A stretch of 64,000 nucleotides of DNA from an uncultured Prevotella sp. (GTDB taxonomy: Bacteria; Bacteroidota; Bacteroidia; Bacteroidales; Bacteroidaceae). A program made the position numbers and the translations under genes. The stretch spans positions 19,245-83,244 of the forward strand of contig UQFS01000014.1 of the NCBI GenBank assembly GCA_900540375.1, given 5' to 3'. Positions 1 to 8,325 of this stretch are shown one piece after another. Below the pieces are notes generated by a model that was not told the DNA's origin, did not search any database, and saw only the letters and a list, made by a program, of their open reading frames with translations. Within the stretch, counting starts at the first letter, position 1. Each line of letters starts with the position of its first letter.

Positions 1-16
1 TATCAGGATAAACAAG

Positions 17-24
17 TACCTTTG
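17..24 (+). promoter_or_regulatory. -7 box of tRNA-Asp promoter
   Basis: TACCTTTG matches the Bacteroidota primary-sigma -7 consensus TAnnTTTG and lies 38 bases before the tRNA. The matching -33 element would fall at or beyond the left edge of the window, so only half of the promoter can be judged. Confidence 0.5.
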
Positions 25-62
25 CACTCGCAATTCAGAAATGAAGCGCAAAGACACAAAAT

Positions 63-136
63 GGTGCGTTAGTTCAGTTGGTTAGAATGCCTGCCTGTCA
101 CGCAGGAGGTCACGAGTTCGAATCTCGTACGCACCG
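63..136 (+). tRNA. tRNA-Asp (anticodon GTC)
   Basis: A complete cloverleaf can be drawn. The acceptor arm pairs GGTGCGT with ACGCACC and leaves discriminator G136. The anticodon stem CCTGC/GCAGG encloses a loop with GTC, which reads aspartate codons. The T arm carries the usual GTTCGAATC loop. CCA is not encoded. The gene stands alone, with no prophage or integrase beside it, so it is not the attachment site of the prophage further right. Confidence 0.97.
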
Positions 137-302
137 CTGGAGTAGGGGGTTCTCGTTGAGGGAGCCTCTTTCTTTATGTCCTTTCGCTTTACACTTGCTC
201 TATTGAGATTAGATTCTGTAAAGCTGACTTTTCCATGGTTACGCTTTTCGTCTTTTTTCTATGATTACATTGATAAAAAGGTGCTGTTTCGTTTTTTTTC
301 TG

Positions 303-310
303 TATCTTTG
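303..310 (+). promoter_or_regulatory. -7 box of ffh promoter
   Basis: TATCTTTG fits TAnnTTTG and is followed by an AT-rich leader of about 35 bases to the ffh start at 345. A T-rich run lies upstream but no clear TTTG -33 element is seen at the ideal distance. Confidence 0.5.
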
Positions 311-344
311 CAAATATAATTAATCATAGAATAGAACTAACATT

Positions 345-1688
345 ATGTTTGAGAATTTAAGTGACCGTCTTGAGCGGTCGTTCAAGATATTGAAAGGTGA
401 AGGTAAGATCACCGAGATCAATGTCGCAGAGACGCTCAAGGACGTACGGCGCGCATTGCTGGATGCCGATGTCAACTATAAAGTCGCAAAGACATTTACT
501 GACACGGTAAAGAAAAAAGCTTTCGGTCAGAACGTGCTCACGGCCGTGAAGCCGGGACAGATGATGGTCAAGATCGTTCATGACGAGCTGGCCAGTCTCA
601 TGGGAGGCGAGACTGCCGAGTTGCATTTGGTTCAGAAGCCGGCCGTGATTCTGATGTCCGGTTTGCAAGGTTCCGGTAAAACTACGTTCAGTGGTAAGCT
701 TGCCAATATGCTGAAAACCAAGCAGCACCGCAATCCGCTGTTGGTGGCTTGCGACGTTTATCGTCCCGCTGCTATCGAGCAGTTGAAGGTTGTGGGCGGT
801 CAGATCGACGTTCCTGTCTATACAGAGCCTGAGAACAAAAACGTCAATGAGATTGCGCTTCACGCTATTCAGGAGGCCAAGGCTAAAGGCTATGACACGG
901 TCATCGTCGATACCGCCGGTCGTTTGGCTGTTGACGAGCAGATGATGAATGAGATTGCCTCTCTCAAGGAGACCGTCAAACCCGATGAGACGCTTTTCGT
1001 CGTCGACTCCATGACAGGTCAAGATGCTGTCAACACAGCAAAGGAATTCAACGACCGTCTCGACTTCGACGGCGTTGTCCTCACTAAGCTCGACGGCGAT
1101 ACCCGTGGTGGTGCCGCTCTCTCTATCCGTACTGTAGTCACTAAGCCGATTAAGTTCATCGGTACCGGTGAGAAGATGGAAGCCATCGACATGTTCCATC
1201 CCGACCGTATGGCTGACCGTATCCTCGGCATGGGTGATGTCGTCTCTCTTGTGGAGCGTGCCCAGGAGCAGTTCGACGAGGAAGAGGCACGTAAACTGCA
1301 GAAGAAGATTCAGAAAAACAAGTTTGACTTCAACGACTTTCTCAATCAGATCGAGCAGATCAAGAAAATGGGTAACTTGAAGGAGTTGGCCTCGATGATC
1401 CCGGGTGTGGGCAAAGCCATCAAGGACATTGACATCGACGACAATGCTTTCAACGACATTGAGGCGATCATCCGCAGTATGACGCCACAGGAGCGCACAC
1501 ATCCCGAGGTGCTCAACGTGAGCCGTCGTCAGCGCATTGCCAAAGGTTCCGGTACGTCGATTCAGGAAGTCAACCGGCTCATCAAGCAGTTTGACCAGAC
1601 CCGTAAGATGATGAAGATGGTCACTGGTAACCAGATGAAGTCCATGATGGCGAATATGGCGCGCATGAAAGGTGCAATGAACCAATAA
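345..1688 (+). CDS. ffh: Signal recognition particle protein Ffh (SRP54)
   Basis: Ffh binds 4.5S RNA and the signal sequences of nascent membrane proteins, and delivers ribosomes to the membrane receptor FtsY. The 447 residues match the usual length. The N domain comes first, then the G domain with the P-loop GSGKTT at about 109-114, DTAGR near 190 and TKLDGD near 250. The C-terminal third is the methionine-rich M domain (MMKMVTGNQMKSMMANMARM region) that holds the signal-peptide groove. The start at 345 sits after an AT-rich leader typical of the phylum. folD follows 9 bases after the stop and is probably co-transcribed. Confidence 0.97.
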   Translation: MFENLSDRLERSFKILKGEGKITEINVAETLKDVRRALLDADVNYKVAKTFTDTVKKKAFGQNVLTAVKPGQMMVKIVHDELASLMGGETAELHLVQKPAVILMSGLQGSGKTTFSGKLANMLKTKQHRNPLLVACDVYRPAAIEQLKVVGGQIDVPVYTEPENKNVNEIALHAIQEAKAKGYDTVIVDTAGRLAVDEQMMNEIASLKETVKPDETLFVVDSMTGQDAVNTAKEFNDRLDFDGVVLTKLDGDTRGGAALSIRTVVTKPIKFIGTGEKMEAIDMFHPDRMADRILGMGDVVSLVERAQEQFDEEEARKLQKKIQKNKFDFNDFLNQIEQIKKMGNLKELASMIPGVGKAIKDIDIDDNAFNDIEAIIRSMTPQERTHPEVLNVSRRQRIAKGSGTSIQEVNRLIKQFDQTRKMMKMVTGNQMKSMMANMARMKGAMNQ

Positions 1689-1697
1689 ATATAAGCT

Positions 1698-2579
1698 ATG
1701 TACACGTTGATAGATGGAAAGGCCACTGCTGCTGCCATCAAGCAGCAGATTGCCGAAGAAGTGAAGGAAATGGTGGCCAAGGGTGCCAAGCGCCCTTGTC
1801 TGGCTGCCGTGTTGGTAGGACATGATGGCGGTTCCGAGACCTATGTCAAAAACAAGGTTCTCGCCTGCGAGCAGTGTGGTTTCGAATCCCGTCTGATCCG
1901 CTATGAGGATGATGTCACGGAGGAAGAACTTCTCACCTGTGTGGCCAAGCTCAACGACGATCCCCATGTAGATGGTTTTATCGTGCAGCTGCCTCTGCCG
2001 AGACATATTGATGAACAGAAGATCATCATGGCCATCGACTATCGCAAGGATGTCGACGGCTTCCATCCTATCAACGTGGGCCGTATGGCTATTGGTCTGC
2101 CTTGCTTTGTGTCGGCAACACCGCTGGGCATCATGACGCTCTTGCAGCACTACCATATCGTGACATCCGGAAAGAAGTGCGTGGTGCTGGGACGCAGCAA
2201 CATTGTCGGCAAACCAATGGCACAACTGATGATGCAGAAGCAATACGGCGACGCCACAGTGACGGTCTGCCATTCCCACACAAAGGACATCAAGGCAGAG
2301 TGCCGCGAGGCCGACATCATTATTGCGGCTATCGGTCGTCCCGACTTTGTCACTGCCGACATGGTGAAGGAAGGTGCTGTCATCATCGATGTCGGTACCA
2401 CACGTGTGCCCGATGCTATGAAGAAGAAAGGCTTCCGCCTCAATGGTGACGTGAAGTTCGATGAGGTGGCTCCGAAGTGCTCGTTTATCACACCGGTCCC
2501 CGGTGGTGTAGGTCCCATGACGATCTGTTCTTTGATGAAGAACACGTTGGCCGCTGCCAAGAAGGAATACTACAAGTAA
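1698..2579 (+). CDS. folD: Methylenetetrahydrofolate dehydrogenase/cyclohydrolase FolD
   Basis: This bifunctional cytosolic enzyme oxidises 5,10-methylene-THF to methenyl-THF and hydrolyses it to 10-formyl-THF, feeding purine and formyl-Met synthesis. The 293 residues are a normal length. The substrate motif around Y50-K54 (ETYVKNK), the DVDGFHP loop, the dinucleotide site VVLGRSNIVGKPMAQL and the closing TPVPGGVGPMT are all present. It lies 9 bases behind ffh, which suggests one transcript. A short GC-rich inverted repeat (CCCCA-TCA-TGGGG, about 2589-2600) follows the stop but lacks a clean T-run. Confidence 0.96.
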   Translation: MYTLIDGKATAAAIKQQIAEEVKEMVAKGAKRPCLAAVLVGHDGGSETYVKNKVLACEQCGFESRLIRYEDDVTEEELLTCVAKLNDDPHVDGFIVQLPLPRHIDEQKIIMAIDYRKDVDGFHPINVGRMAIGLPCFVSATPLGIMTLLQHYHIVTSGKKCVVLGRSNIVGKPMAQLMMQKQYGDATVTVCHSHTKDIKAECREADIIIAAIGRPDFVTADMVKEGAVIIDVGTTRVPDAMKKKGFRLNGDVKFDEVAPKCSFITPVPGGVGPMTICSLMKNTLAAAKKEYYK

Positions 2580-2654
2580 GCACTAGGCCCCCATCATGGG
2601 GACCACTGCTTTTGCTCTATTAAGCCTCTGCTTTTCATTTCAAAATTTCTACCG

Positions 2655-5216
2655 ATGAACACCAAACTATTACTCTTCTCTACATCGCTTTTCATTGCAG
2701 CCTCACTGCCGTCGGCAGTTTGGGGACAGCGCCAGCAGGCTTCCTACGAGATTGCCGGACGCGACACTACATGTCAACTATTTCTCTATTCTCCCGAACC
2801 TACGAAAGGATTGCATGTTGCCTACTTCACCGATCACGACCAGTGGCAGGACTTGGGACAGCTCTGCAGTTCTGATTATGGTGCATGGGGCAGTGAGAAG
2901 AAAATGTATTCGCCTTATGTCATTCAGGCTCAGGACGGTACATGGCGATTGCTTTTTTCCGTCAATAACTATGCACCTTGCTTTGCAGCTGCCTACAGTG
3001 AGGACTTGGTAACGTGGCGCCCACAGGACTATCCGCGTGTCAAAGAGAAGGGTGTGTTGGAGCCGATCATGTTCCAGATGGATCCCGACAACATCGACAT
3101 CTATTTCAAGGCTAAAGACGGTACCCGTCATTATGTCCAGGCATCTAATGACTTCCGCCAATTCACGGAATCCGCTGAGGCAAGCACGATAGAAGATGCA
3201 GCCTGGATGCGTGATACAGCAACCGTCGCCGGTACTACCTTTCAGGGCAATGCCTTCGACGTGCCTAAGCTGCAGTTGGATTATCTCTTCCAGTATTTCG
3301 ATGCCATGGCCAATGATGCCCGCATGAGTGCTGAGACGATGAGTGGTGATGCGCAGCGCTTTGCGTCTCTCACTTCACCACTAAAGACGACCCTGACTAT
3401 TGACCCGTCGAAGCAGAAGGCGATCAGTGATCGGCTGATGGGCGTTTTCTTCGAGGACATCAGCTATGCGGCCGACGGTGGCCTCTATGCCGAACTGATT
3501 CAGAACCGCGATTTCGAATATACGTCCGACGACCACCGGGGGTGGGATGCTACGACAGCATGGAAGAGCAATCATCCGATTCGCATCAGCACGGCTGAGC
3601 CGCTGAGCACCAACAATCCTCACTATGTGCTCCTGGCCAAGCAAGACACACTCTATAATACGGGGTGGGGAAGTGTGATGGCCGAGCCACTCCGGCAGTT
3701 CGACTTCTCTGTCTTTGCCTGCTGCAAGAATGGACGCAAGAGTCAGTTGTTGGTGTGCCTTGTCGACGACAAGGGTGTAATGCTCGCAAAAGAGAAGATA
3801 AAGGTCGAGGGGGAGGGTTGGCAGCGCTATGCCCTGCCTCTGATCATTGACAAGAAAGCCGTGAAGAGTCAGGTCAGACTCATGCTGACACCCCTGAAAG
3901 AAGACAGCGTCGCCGTTGACATGGTAAGCCTCTTCCCCCATGATACCTTTAAGGGACACGGGCTTCGCAAAGACCTGGCTGAGGCCATCGCTGCCCTTCA
4001 TCCTCGGTTCGTACGCTTCCCTGGTGGCTGCATGAGCCATGGTCAGGGACTCGACAACATTTATCACTGGAATGAGAGCGTCGGCCCCTGGCAAGACCGC
4101 AAGCCCGCGAAGAACATCTGGGGTTATCATCAGACACGTGGCTTAGGCTTCTATGAGTATTTCCAGTTCTGTGAGGACATCGGCGCGGAGCCGCTTCCTG
4201 TGTTGGCTGCTGGCGTCCCTTGTCAGAATTCTGCTGCTGATAAGGATGGCTACGGCGGTCAGCAAGGTGGTATCCCAATGGCCGACATGCCGGCTTATTG
4301 TCAGGAGATCCTCCATATGATCGAGTGGGCCAATGGTGATCCGGTCACTTCGAAATGGGCCAAAATGCGCGCCGACGCAGGTCATCCGGCACCGTTCCAC
4401 CTTAAATATATAGGTATAGGCAACGAAGATCTCGTGTCCACTACCTTTGAGGAGCGCTATGAGATGATTTGCAAAGCCATCAAACAGAAGTATCCCGACA
4501 TCATCGTCTGTGGTACGGTGGGTCCCTTCCATAATCCTTCGGCCGACTACATTGAGGGCTGGCGCTTCGCCAAAGCCCATCACGATCTGATCGACATGGT
4601 GGACGAGCATTACTACGAGTCGCCGGGATGGTTCTTGCATCATCAGGACTACTACGACGACTATGACCGAAAGGGGCCAAAGGTCTATCTCGGCGAATGG
4701 GCTTCCCGTGATCGCCGTGTGGAGAATGCGTTGGTCGAGGCCATCCATCTGTGCAATGTCGAGCGCAATGGCGATATCGTCAGCATGGCAAGTTATGCTC
4801 CCTTGCTCTGCAATGAGGCTCATCAGAACTGGAATCCCGACATGATCTACTTCAATTCCGACAGCATCACGGCGCTCACTCCCAGCTACTACACTCAGAA
4901 GTTGTGGGGCAACAGTGCCGGTGACCGCTATCTTGCTTCCCGTTTCTCTTTGCCCGAGAGTATTCGCTATCGTGTGGCATCAAGTGTCGTTCGAGACCAG
5001 AAGACGGGTACCACGTGGGTGAAACTCGTCAACGCCTTGCCACAATCCTTGACAGTGGAGGTAAAGGGAATGGCGATTCCCTCGGAAGCTGAAGTTGTCG
5101 GTTTCAGCGGACAGCCCAACGATAAGAATGTAAAGGTCAAGATTACTCGTGTCAGTGGTTCCACGCTCACGCTCAAGCCCTATTCTGTGGAAGTGATCAC
5201 CATACCTCGGAAATAG
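2655..5216 (+). CDS. Secreted GH51 alpha-L-arabinofuranosidase with N-terminal extra domain
   Basis: It probably removes terminal arabinofuranose from arabinan or arabinoxylan outside the cytoplasm. Residues 1-24 form a signal peptide ending in VWG. Residues about 25-200 resemble a GH43-type beta-propeller fragment (SPYVIQAQDGTWRLLFS, EDLVTWRP), too short for a whole propeller. From about 245 the GH51 core begins (VFFEDISYAADGGLYAELIQN). The acid/base is probably E591 in GIGNED and the nucleophile E681 in YLGEWASRD. The C-terminal beta domain ends the 853 residues. GH51 enzymes of about 500 residues lack the front domain; longer ones with an N-terminal module occur in gut Bacteroidota. No SusC/SusD pair is next to it. 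Confidence 0.92.
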   Translation: MNTKLLLFSTSLFIAASLPSAVWGQRQQASYEIAGRDTTCQLFLYSPEPTKGLHVAYFTDHDQWQDLGQLCSSDYGAWGSEKKMYSPYVIQAQDGTWRLLFSVNNYAPCFAAAYSEDLVTWRPQDYPRVKEKGVLEPIMFQMDPDNIDIYFKAKDGTRHYVQASNDFRQFTESAEASTIEDAAWMRDTATVAGTTFQGNAFDVPKLQLDYLFQYFDAMANDARMSAETMSGDAQRFASLTSPLKTTLTIDPSKQKAISDRLMGVFFEDISYAADGGLYAELIQNRDFEYTSDDHRGWDATTAWKSNHPIRISTAEPLSTNNPHYVLLAKQDTLYNTGWGSVMAEPLRQFDFSVFACCKNGRKSQLLVCLVDDKGVMLAKEKIKVEGEGWQRYALPLIIDKKAVKSQVRLMLTPLKEDSVAVDMVSLFPHDTFKGHGLRKDLAEAIAALHPRFVRFPGGCMSHGQGLDNIYHWNESVGPWQDRKPAKNIWGYHQTRGLGFYEYFQFCEDIGAEPLPVLAAGVPCQNSAADKDGYGGQQGGIPMADMPAYCQEILHMIEWANGDPVTSKWAKMRADAGHPAPFHLKYIGIGNEDLVSTTFEERYEMICKAIKQKYPDIIVCGTVGPFHNPSADYIEGWRFAKAHHDLIDMVDEHYYESPGWFLHHQDYYDDYDRKGPKVYLGEWASRDRRVENALVEAIHLCNVERNGDIVSMASYAPLLCNEAHQNWNPDMIYFNSDSITALTPSYYTQKLWGNSAGDRYLASRFSLPESIRYRVASSVVRDQKTGTTWVKLVNALPQSLTVEVKGMAIPSEAEVVGFSGQPNDKNVKVKITRVSGSTLTLKPYSVEVITIPRK

Positions 5217-5258
5217 GGCAGGGGACTCGCTGATAAACGACTTCGTCGATTGACATAT

Positions 5259-5295
5259 AGGCAGGTGACAGTGACTTTCTGTCATCTGCCTTTTT
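5259..5295 (+). terminator. Rho-independent terminator after the GH51 gene
   Basis: A 13-bp stem (AGGCAGGTGACAG with CTGTCATCTGCCT, one G-U pair) encloses a short loop and runs straight into TTTTT. It starts 42 bases after the GH51 stop. Confidence 0.85.
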
Positions 5296-5389
5296 CTGTA
5301 GATGATTGTTCGTTTCTTCCTATTTTATAGCCCTCAATACTCTGAATCCCGTTAATTATTGTTTTATTGGTTTCAAACTATTAAAATTA

Positions 5390-5421
5390 TTTGGAGGTTT
5401 AAAAATAAATCCTTTACTTTG
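5390..5421 (+). promoter_or_regulatory. Promoter of the OmpA-family gene
   Basis: TTTG at 5390-5393, a 20-base spacer and TTACTTTG at 5414-5421 closely match the Bacteroidota promoter TTTG-N19/20-TAnnTTTG. The predicted transcript has an AT-rich leader of about 55 bases before the start at 5484. Confidence 0.65.
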
Positions 5422-5483
5422 CACATAGTTTGTATGCAGTATAACAGAAATATATATATTAATTAAATTAAGACGAATAAATT

Positions 5484-6599
5484 ATGAAAAAGTTATTTAC
5501 CTTGATGGCTGCAGCTTTGGTAGCTGCTGGCGCATCTGCACAGACTGTGCAGGAAAGCAAGACATTCGACAACATCTATGTTGGCGTGAATGGCGGTGTG
5601 GCTACAAAGACAACTGGCCATGCTTGGATGAAGGGTCTCGATCCTAACTTTGGCATTCGTGTGGGCCGTTGGTTCACTCCTGTCTTTGGTCTCGCTGCTG
5701 AGAGCAACGCATATTTCTCAAATAAGCCCGCCAACTCTTTCGGTACCACTGTTCGTGCTATGAACACGAGCCTGTTGGCTACTGTCAACCTCAGCAACTG
5801 GTTTGGTGGCTATCTGGGTGAGCCTCGCTCATTCGAGGTCGTGCCTGTCTTCGGTTTCGGCTGGTATCACAGTTTCGGCAACAGCGCAGTTGCTAACCGC
5901 ACTTGGAACGCTCTCCAGATCGCTCAGGCCAATCCCGATGACGTTGCTGCAACCTATTTTGCAAAGAGAAATGCCCTGACTTCTAAGGCTGGCATCGACT
6001 TCGCTTTCAACCTCGGTGAGGCTAAGGCATGGCAGGTATACGTTGAACCTTCTATCACATGGGTTCTCAATGGCTTCGACGGTGAGCAGAAGGTTGCTTA
6101 CGATATCAACAAGAGCTTCGTACAGCTCAACGCTGGTGTTGTTTACAAGTTCAATAACAGCAATGGCACACATAACTTCAAGATTGTGAAGCCTTACGAC
6201 CAGGCAGAGATCGATCAGCTCAACAGCACGATCAACGACCTGCGCAACGAGTTGGCTAAGAAGCCTAAAGAGGTTGTCAAAGAGGTTGTGAAAGAGGCTC
6301 CTGTTCCTCAGGTGGTGAAGGTTGAGAACCTTGTCTTCGTTACATTCGCTCAGGGCAAGAGCAATCTTACCAAGGATGCTAAGAAAGCTCTTGACGGTGT
6401 GAAGAGCGGCAAGCACGTTCAGATCGTTGGTACTGCTTCTCCAGAGGGTAGCAAAGAGATCAACGACAAGCTGTCTCAGGCTCGTGCCGATGAGGTTGCT
6501 AAGTATCTCCAGAACAATGGTGTCGTAGTCGATGAGGCTGCAGGTAAGGGTGTTCAGGGTAATACATCCAACCGTCTGGCTGTTGTTTACGTGAAGTAA
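5484..6599 (+). CDS. OmpA-family outer-membrane protein
   Basis: A 20-residue signal peptide ends in ASAQ. Residues about 25-220 are rich in alternating aromatic and small residues, as in an eight-stranded beta-barrel. A helical stretch and a lysine/valine/glutamate linker (PKEVVKEVVKEAPVP) follow, then a C-terminal OmpA-like peptidoglycan-binding domain (about 275-371; LSQARADEVAKYL and SNRLAVVYV). It would anchor the outer membrane to the wall. The gene has its own promoter and terminator, so it is monocistronic and probably strongly expressed. The exact counterpart (OmpF/OprF-like in some annotations) cannot be settled. Confidence 0.92.
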   Translation: MKKLFTLMAAALVAAGASAQTVQESKTFDNIYVGVNGGVATKTTGHAWMKGLDPNFGIRVGRWFTPVFGLAAESNAYFSNKPANSFGTTVRAMNTSLLATVNLSNWFGGYLGEPRSFEVVPVFGFGWYHSFGNSAVANRTWNALQIAQANPDDVAATYFAKRNALTSKAGIDFAFNLGEAKAWQVYVEPSITWVLNGFDGEQKVAYDINKSFVQLNAGVVYKFNNSNGTHNFKIVKPYDQAEIDQLNSTINDLRNELAKKPKEVVKEVVKEAPVPQVVKVENLVFVTFAQGKSNLTKDAKKALDGVKSGKHVQIVGTASPEGSKEINDKLSQARADEVAKYLQNNGVVVDEAAGKGVQGNTSNRLAVVYVK

Positions 6600-6623
6600 T
6601 CGTTTCACAAACATATCCATTTG

Positions 6624-6661
6624 CTCCCTGCTCGTAGTTACGATGGGCAGGGAGTTTTTTT
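6624..6661 (+). terminator. Terminator of the OmpA-family gene
   Basis: CTCCCTGC pairs with GCAGGGAG and seven T follow at once. It lies 24 bases after the stop codon. Confidence 0.9.
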
Positions 6662-6750
6662 GTCCCATACCTCAACCTTTCGGAATTGATATGCCCTATA
6701 CGCTTTTTTATATCTTGTCCGGTTGTTGAATAAACTGACAAAAAAGTGGG

Positions 6751-6795
6751 TCTGAGAATGCGATTCTCAGAATCAAAGCATCTCTTGCTCTGATT
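6751..6795. repeat. Two adjacent hairpins in the non-coding stretch
   Basis: TCTGAGAAT-GCG-ATTCTCAGA is a perfect 9-bp stem with a 3-base loop. It is directly followed by AATCAAAGCA-TCTCT-TGCTCTGATT, a stem with one mismatch. Neither has a T-run. They open an 860-base gene-free stretch (6600-7462) that also holds the 48-bp palindrome, the 22-bp repeats and the left flank of the accessory islet. No credible protein frame is seen in that stretch. Confidence 0.6.
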
Positions 6796-6876
6796 TTCGC
6801 AATTTTTGAGAGTTTTTTATAACTCATTGACTAATAGTTAGATACGAATAGGTTCATTATTGTAGCATTATGAAAG

Positions 6877-6924
6877 AGGTACTTTGACGAAAAATTCTCT
6901 AGAGAATTTTTCGTCAAAGTACCT
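6877..6924. repeat. Perfect 48-bp palindrome
   Basis: Two 24-base arms meet at 6900/6901 with no spacer (…ATTCTCT|AGAGAAT…) and every base pairs. The ends read AGGTACTTTGACG and CGTCAAAGTACCT. It could extrude as a cruciform or form a very stable RNA hairpin. It lies between the OmpA terminator and the accessory islet and belongs to no gene. Confidence 0.9.
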
Positions 6925-6935
6925 TTCTGATGTTG

Positions 6936-7045
6936 TCATCTCGGTTATTTCTACTGGTCATCTCGGTTATTTCACCCGGTCATCTCGCCTTTTTCATCCT
7001 ATCATCTCACCTTTTTGATCCTGTCATCCCGCTTATTTTTCATTT
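6936..7045. repeat. Five tandem copies of a degenerate 22-bp repeat
   Basis: Units start at 6936, 6958, 6980, 7002 and 7024, all exactly 22 bases. Each begins TCATC(T/C)C and continues with a pyrimidine-rich core (GGTTATTTC or CCTTTTTC type). The first two units are most alike and the others drift. There are no spacers, so this is not a CRISPR array. Confidence 0.85.
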
Positions 7046-7249
7046 TGATCTTCCTTTTTCCGAGTTTTCAGCTCGGATGCTTCTCTATAATGTGTTAAAA
7101 GGTTGACAGACTTTTGTCAATAAGTTTGTTTTTCGAAAGGTCATGCTGAAAGGGACATGTCATAATAGTTGTTAGGTACTTTCAGCCGCCTCTGTCGCTG
7201 TCTCTGGAAACGAGTATAAGGAAACTTATATTGGCTTTTAAGTGAAACA

Positions 7250-7279
7250 CTCCGCTATGCGGAATAAAGAATATAACCG
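7250..7279 (+). repeat. Left inverted repeat of the accessory islet
   Basis: A 30-base block starting CTCCGCTATGCGGAATAAAG and ending ATATAACCG recurs in reverse complement at 10973-11002 with one difference (A for C in the small hairpin loop). Further weaker similarity (gAATATnnAGAATATA type) continues inward for about 45 bases. TCCGC/GCGGA forms a small hairpin inside each copy. Confidence 0.85.
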
Positions 7280-7462
7280 GATATAGAGAATATAAAAATG
7301 ACCGAATATCAAGAATGTAAATAGTTTATAAGAACGCTAATGGTTTAAAGTAAGTTACAATAAATGTGTAAATAGGGATTGAAAAGGAAAAAACATCAGA
7401 TAAAGTTGGAGAGTTCACGGAAAAATCCTATTTTGCAAAAAGCTAAACGAAAGGAATAAGTT

Positions 7463-7711
7463 ATGAATGCAATATCAATGAGCAATTTATGGACTTATCT
7501 GCAAGGATTGTCTTTGACTGCTGACAATTGGCAATGGTTGGCGGAAAAGACATCCATGATGTCTATGTCGGTCGACTCTGCTAATAAAGGAATTGCTGGT
7601 AAAAAGAAATACCGACTGTCTCCGAGAATGAAGAAGCTGATGGGCAGTGTAAAAATCAATCCGCAAGATATGGAAGGTGATGATAGACTAAAATACATTT
7701 TAAGCAAGTAA
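7463..7711 (+). CDS. Small antitoxin-like protein
   Basis: This 82-residue protein resembles the small helical antitoxins paired with PIN-domain toxins in Bacteroidota, judged by size, the basic helix (KYRLSPRMKKLMG), the acidic tail and above all the context. Its stop codon overlaps the start of a PIN-like frame (TAATG), the usual antitoxin-toxin arrangement. The toxin is broken after 17 codons, so the antitoxin is probably an orphan. No closer family is recognised. The upstream 180 bases contain part of the islet's left repeat and are AT-rich. Confidence 0.6.
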   Translation: MNAISMSNLWTYLQGLSLTADNWQWLAEKTSMMSMSVDSANKGIAGKKKYRLSPRMKKLMGSVKINPQDMEGDDRLKYILSK

Positions 7712-7764
7712 TGAGAAAAATATTTCTTGATACCAATGTGATGCTCGACTCTGTATTGGATTGA
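7711..7764 (+). pseudogene. Truncated PIN-domain (VapC-like) toxin remnant
   Basis: The frame reads MRKIFLDTNVMLDSVLD and then stops with TGA. The LDTNVxLD motif is the first acidic strand of PIN-domain ribonucleases (VapC family). A complete toxin is about 130-145 residues; here only the first strand survives. The following 55 bases do not restore PIN similarity in any frame, and the next gene (vsr) begins on the other strand, so the rest was probably deleted when the restriction cassette inserted or rearranged. Confidence 0.7.
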
Positions 7765-7820
7765 GTAATTTAGGCCAACAACATTTTAGATACTTAGGTA
7801 CAGTAAAGCTCACGGCAGTT

Positions 7821-8318
7821 TTAATCATTGGGCGAGGGTTCAGCTGCAATTAGTGATGTCTCTTCTATCGTTTTGTAATGCTTTGCATGGTTTTCGAGAA
7901 AAATGCGGTTGAGGGTGAAGGCAAGGCTCTTCAGTGTCTGTTCTTTTTTTTGTTTTTTGAGCTGACATTCCCAAACGGTGATGCAATGCCAGCCCATCTT
8001 TGCTAACTGCTGTTGCTCTTCTCTGTCACGCTCTTTGTTCCGGCTTATCTTCTTTTGCCAAAAATCAGTGTTGGTCTGAGGCAGTTTGAAGTCTTTGCAT
8101 CCTTCGTGTCCATGCCAAAAGCAACCGTTGACAAAGATGCATGTGCGGTATTTCCTCAGCACCAAGTCGGGATGCCCGGGCAGTCTTGGGTCGTTGAGAC
8201 GATAGCGGAAGCCACGCCGCCAAAGCCAGTGCCGCACAATCAGCTCGGGACGTGTGTCTTTGCTTCGTACGGCTGCCATATTCCGATGTCGCTCAGCGGG
8301 CGTGTGGTTGTCCATCAT
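7821..8318 (-). CDS. vsr: Very short patch repair endonuclease Vsr
   Basis: Vsr nicks next to T:G mismatches produced when 5-methylcytosine deaminates at the sites of a linked C5 methyltransferase. The 165 residues fit the family. The start MMDNHTPAERHRNMAAVRSK, the catalytic strand GHPDLVL with its aspartate, the zinc-binding FVNGCFWHGHEGC and the WQKKISRNKERD helix are all diagnostic. It is the last gene of the leftward cassette, 7 bases behind the endonuclease gene. The C-terminal tail after WECQLK is longer than in the E. coli protein and has no recognised function. Confidence 0.95.
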   Translation of the reverse strand: MMDNHTPAERHRNMAAVRSKDTRPELIVRHWLWRRGFRYRLNDPRLPGHPDLVLRKYRTCIFVNGCFWHGHEGCKDFKLPQTNTDFWQKKISRNKERDREEQQQLAKMGWHCITVWECQLKKQKKEQTLKSLAFTLNRIFLENHAKHYKTIEETSLIAAEPSPND

Positions 8319-8325
8319 CTAATTG

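Noticed and set aside
63..136. tRNA-Asp as the prophage attachment site
   Set aside because: The integrase is 31 kb away and no 3' tRNA fragment is seen near it.
357..2279. 640-codon frame on the minus strand across ffh and folD
   Set aside because: It is antisense to two certain housekeeping genes, is histidine- and leucine-rich in the way of reversed coding DNA, and matches no family.
6936..7045. Possible CRISPR array
   Set aside because: The 22-bp units are directly joined with no unique spacers, and no cas gene is present anywhere in the window.
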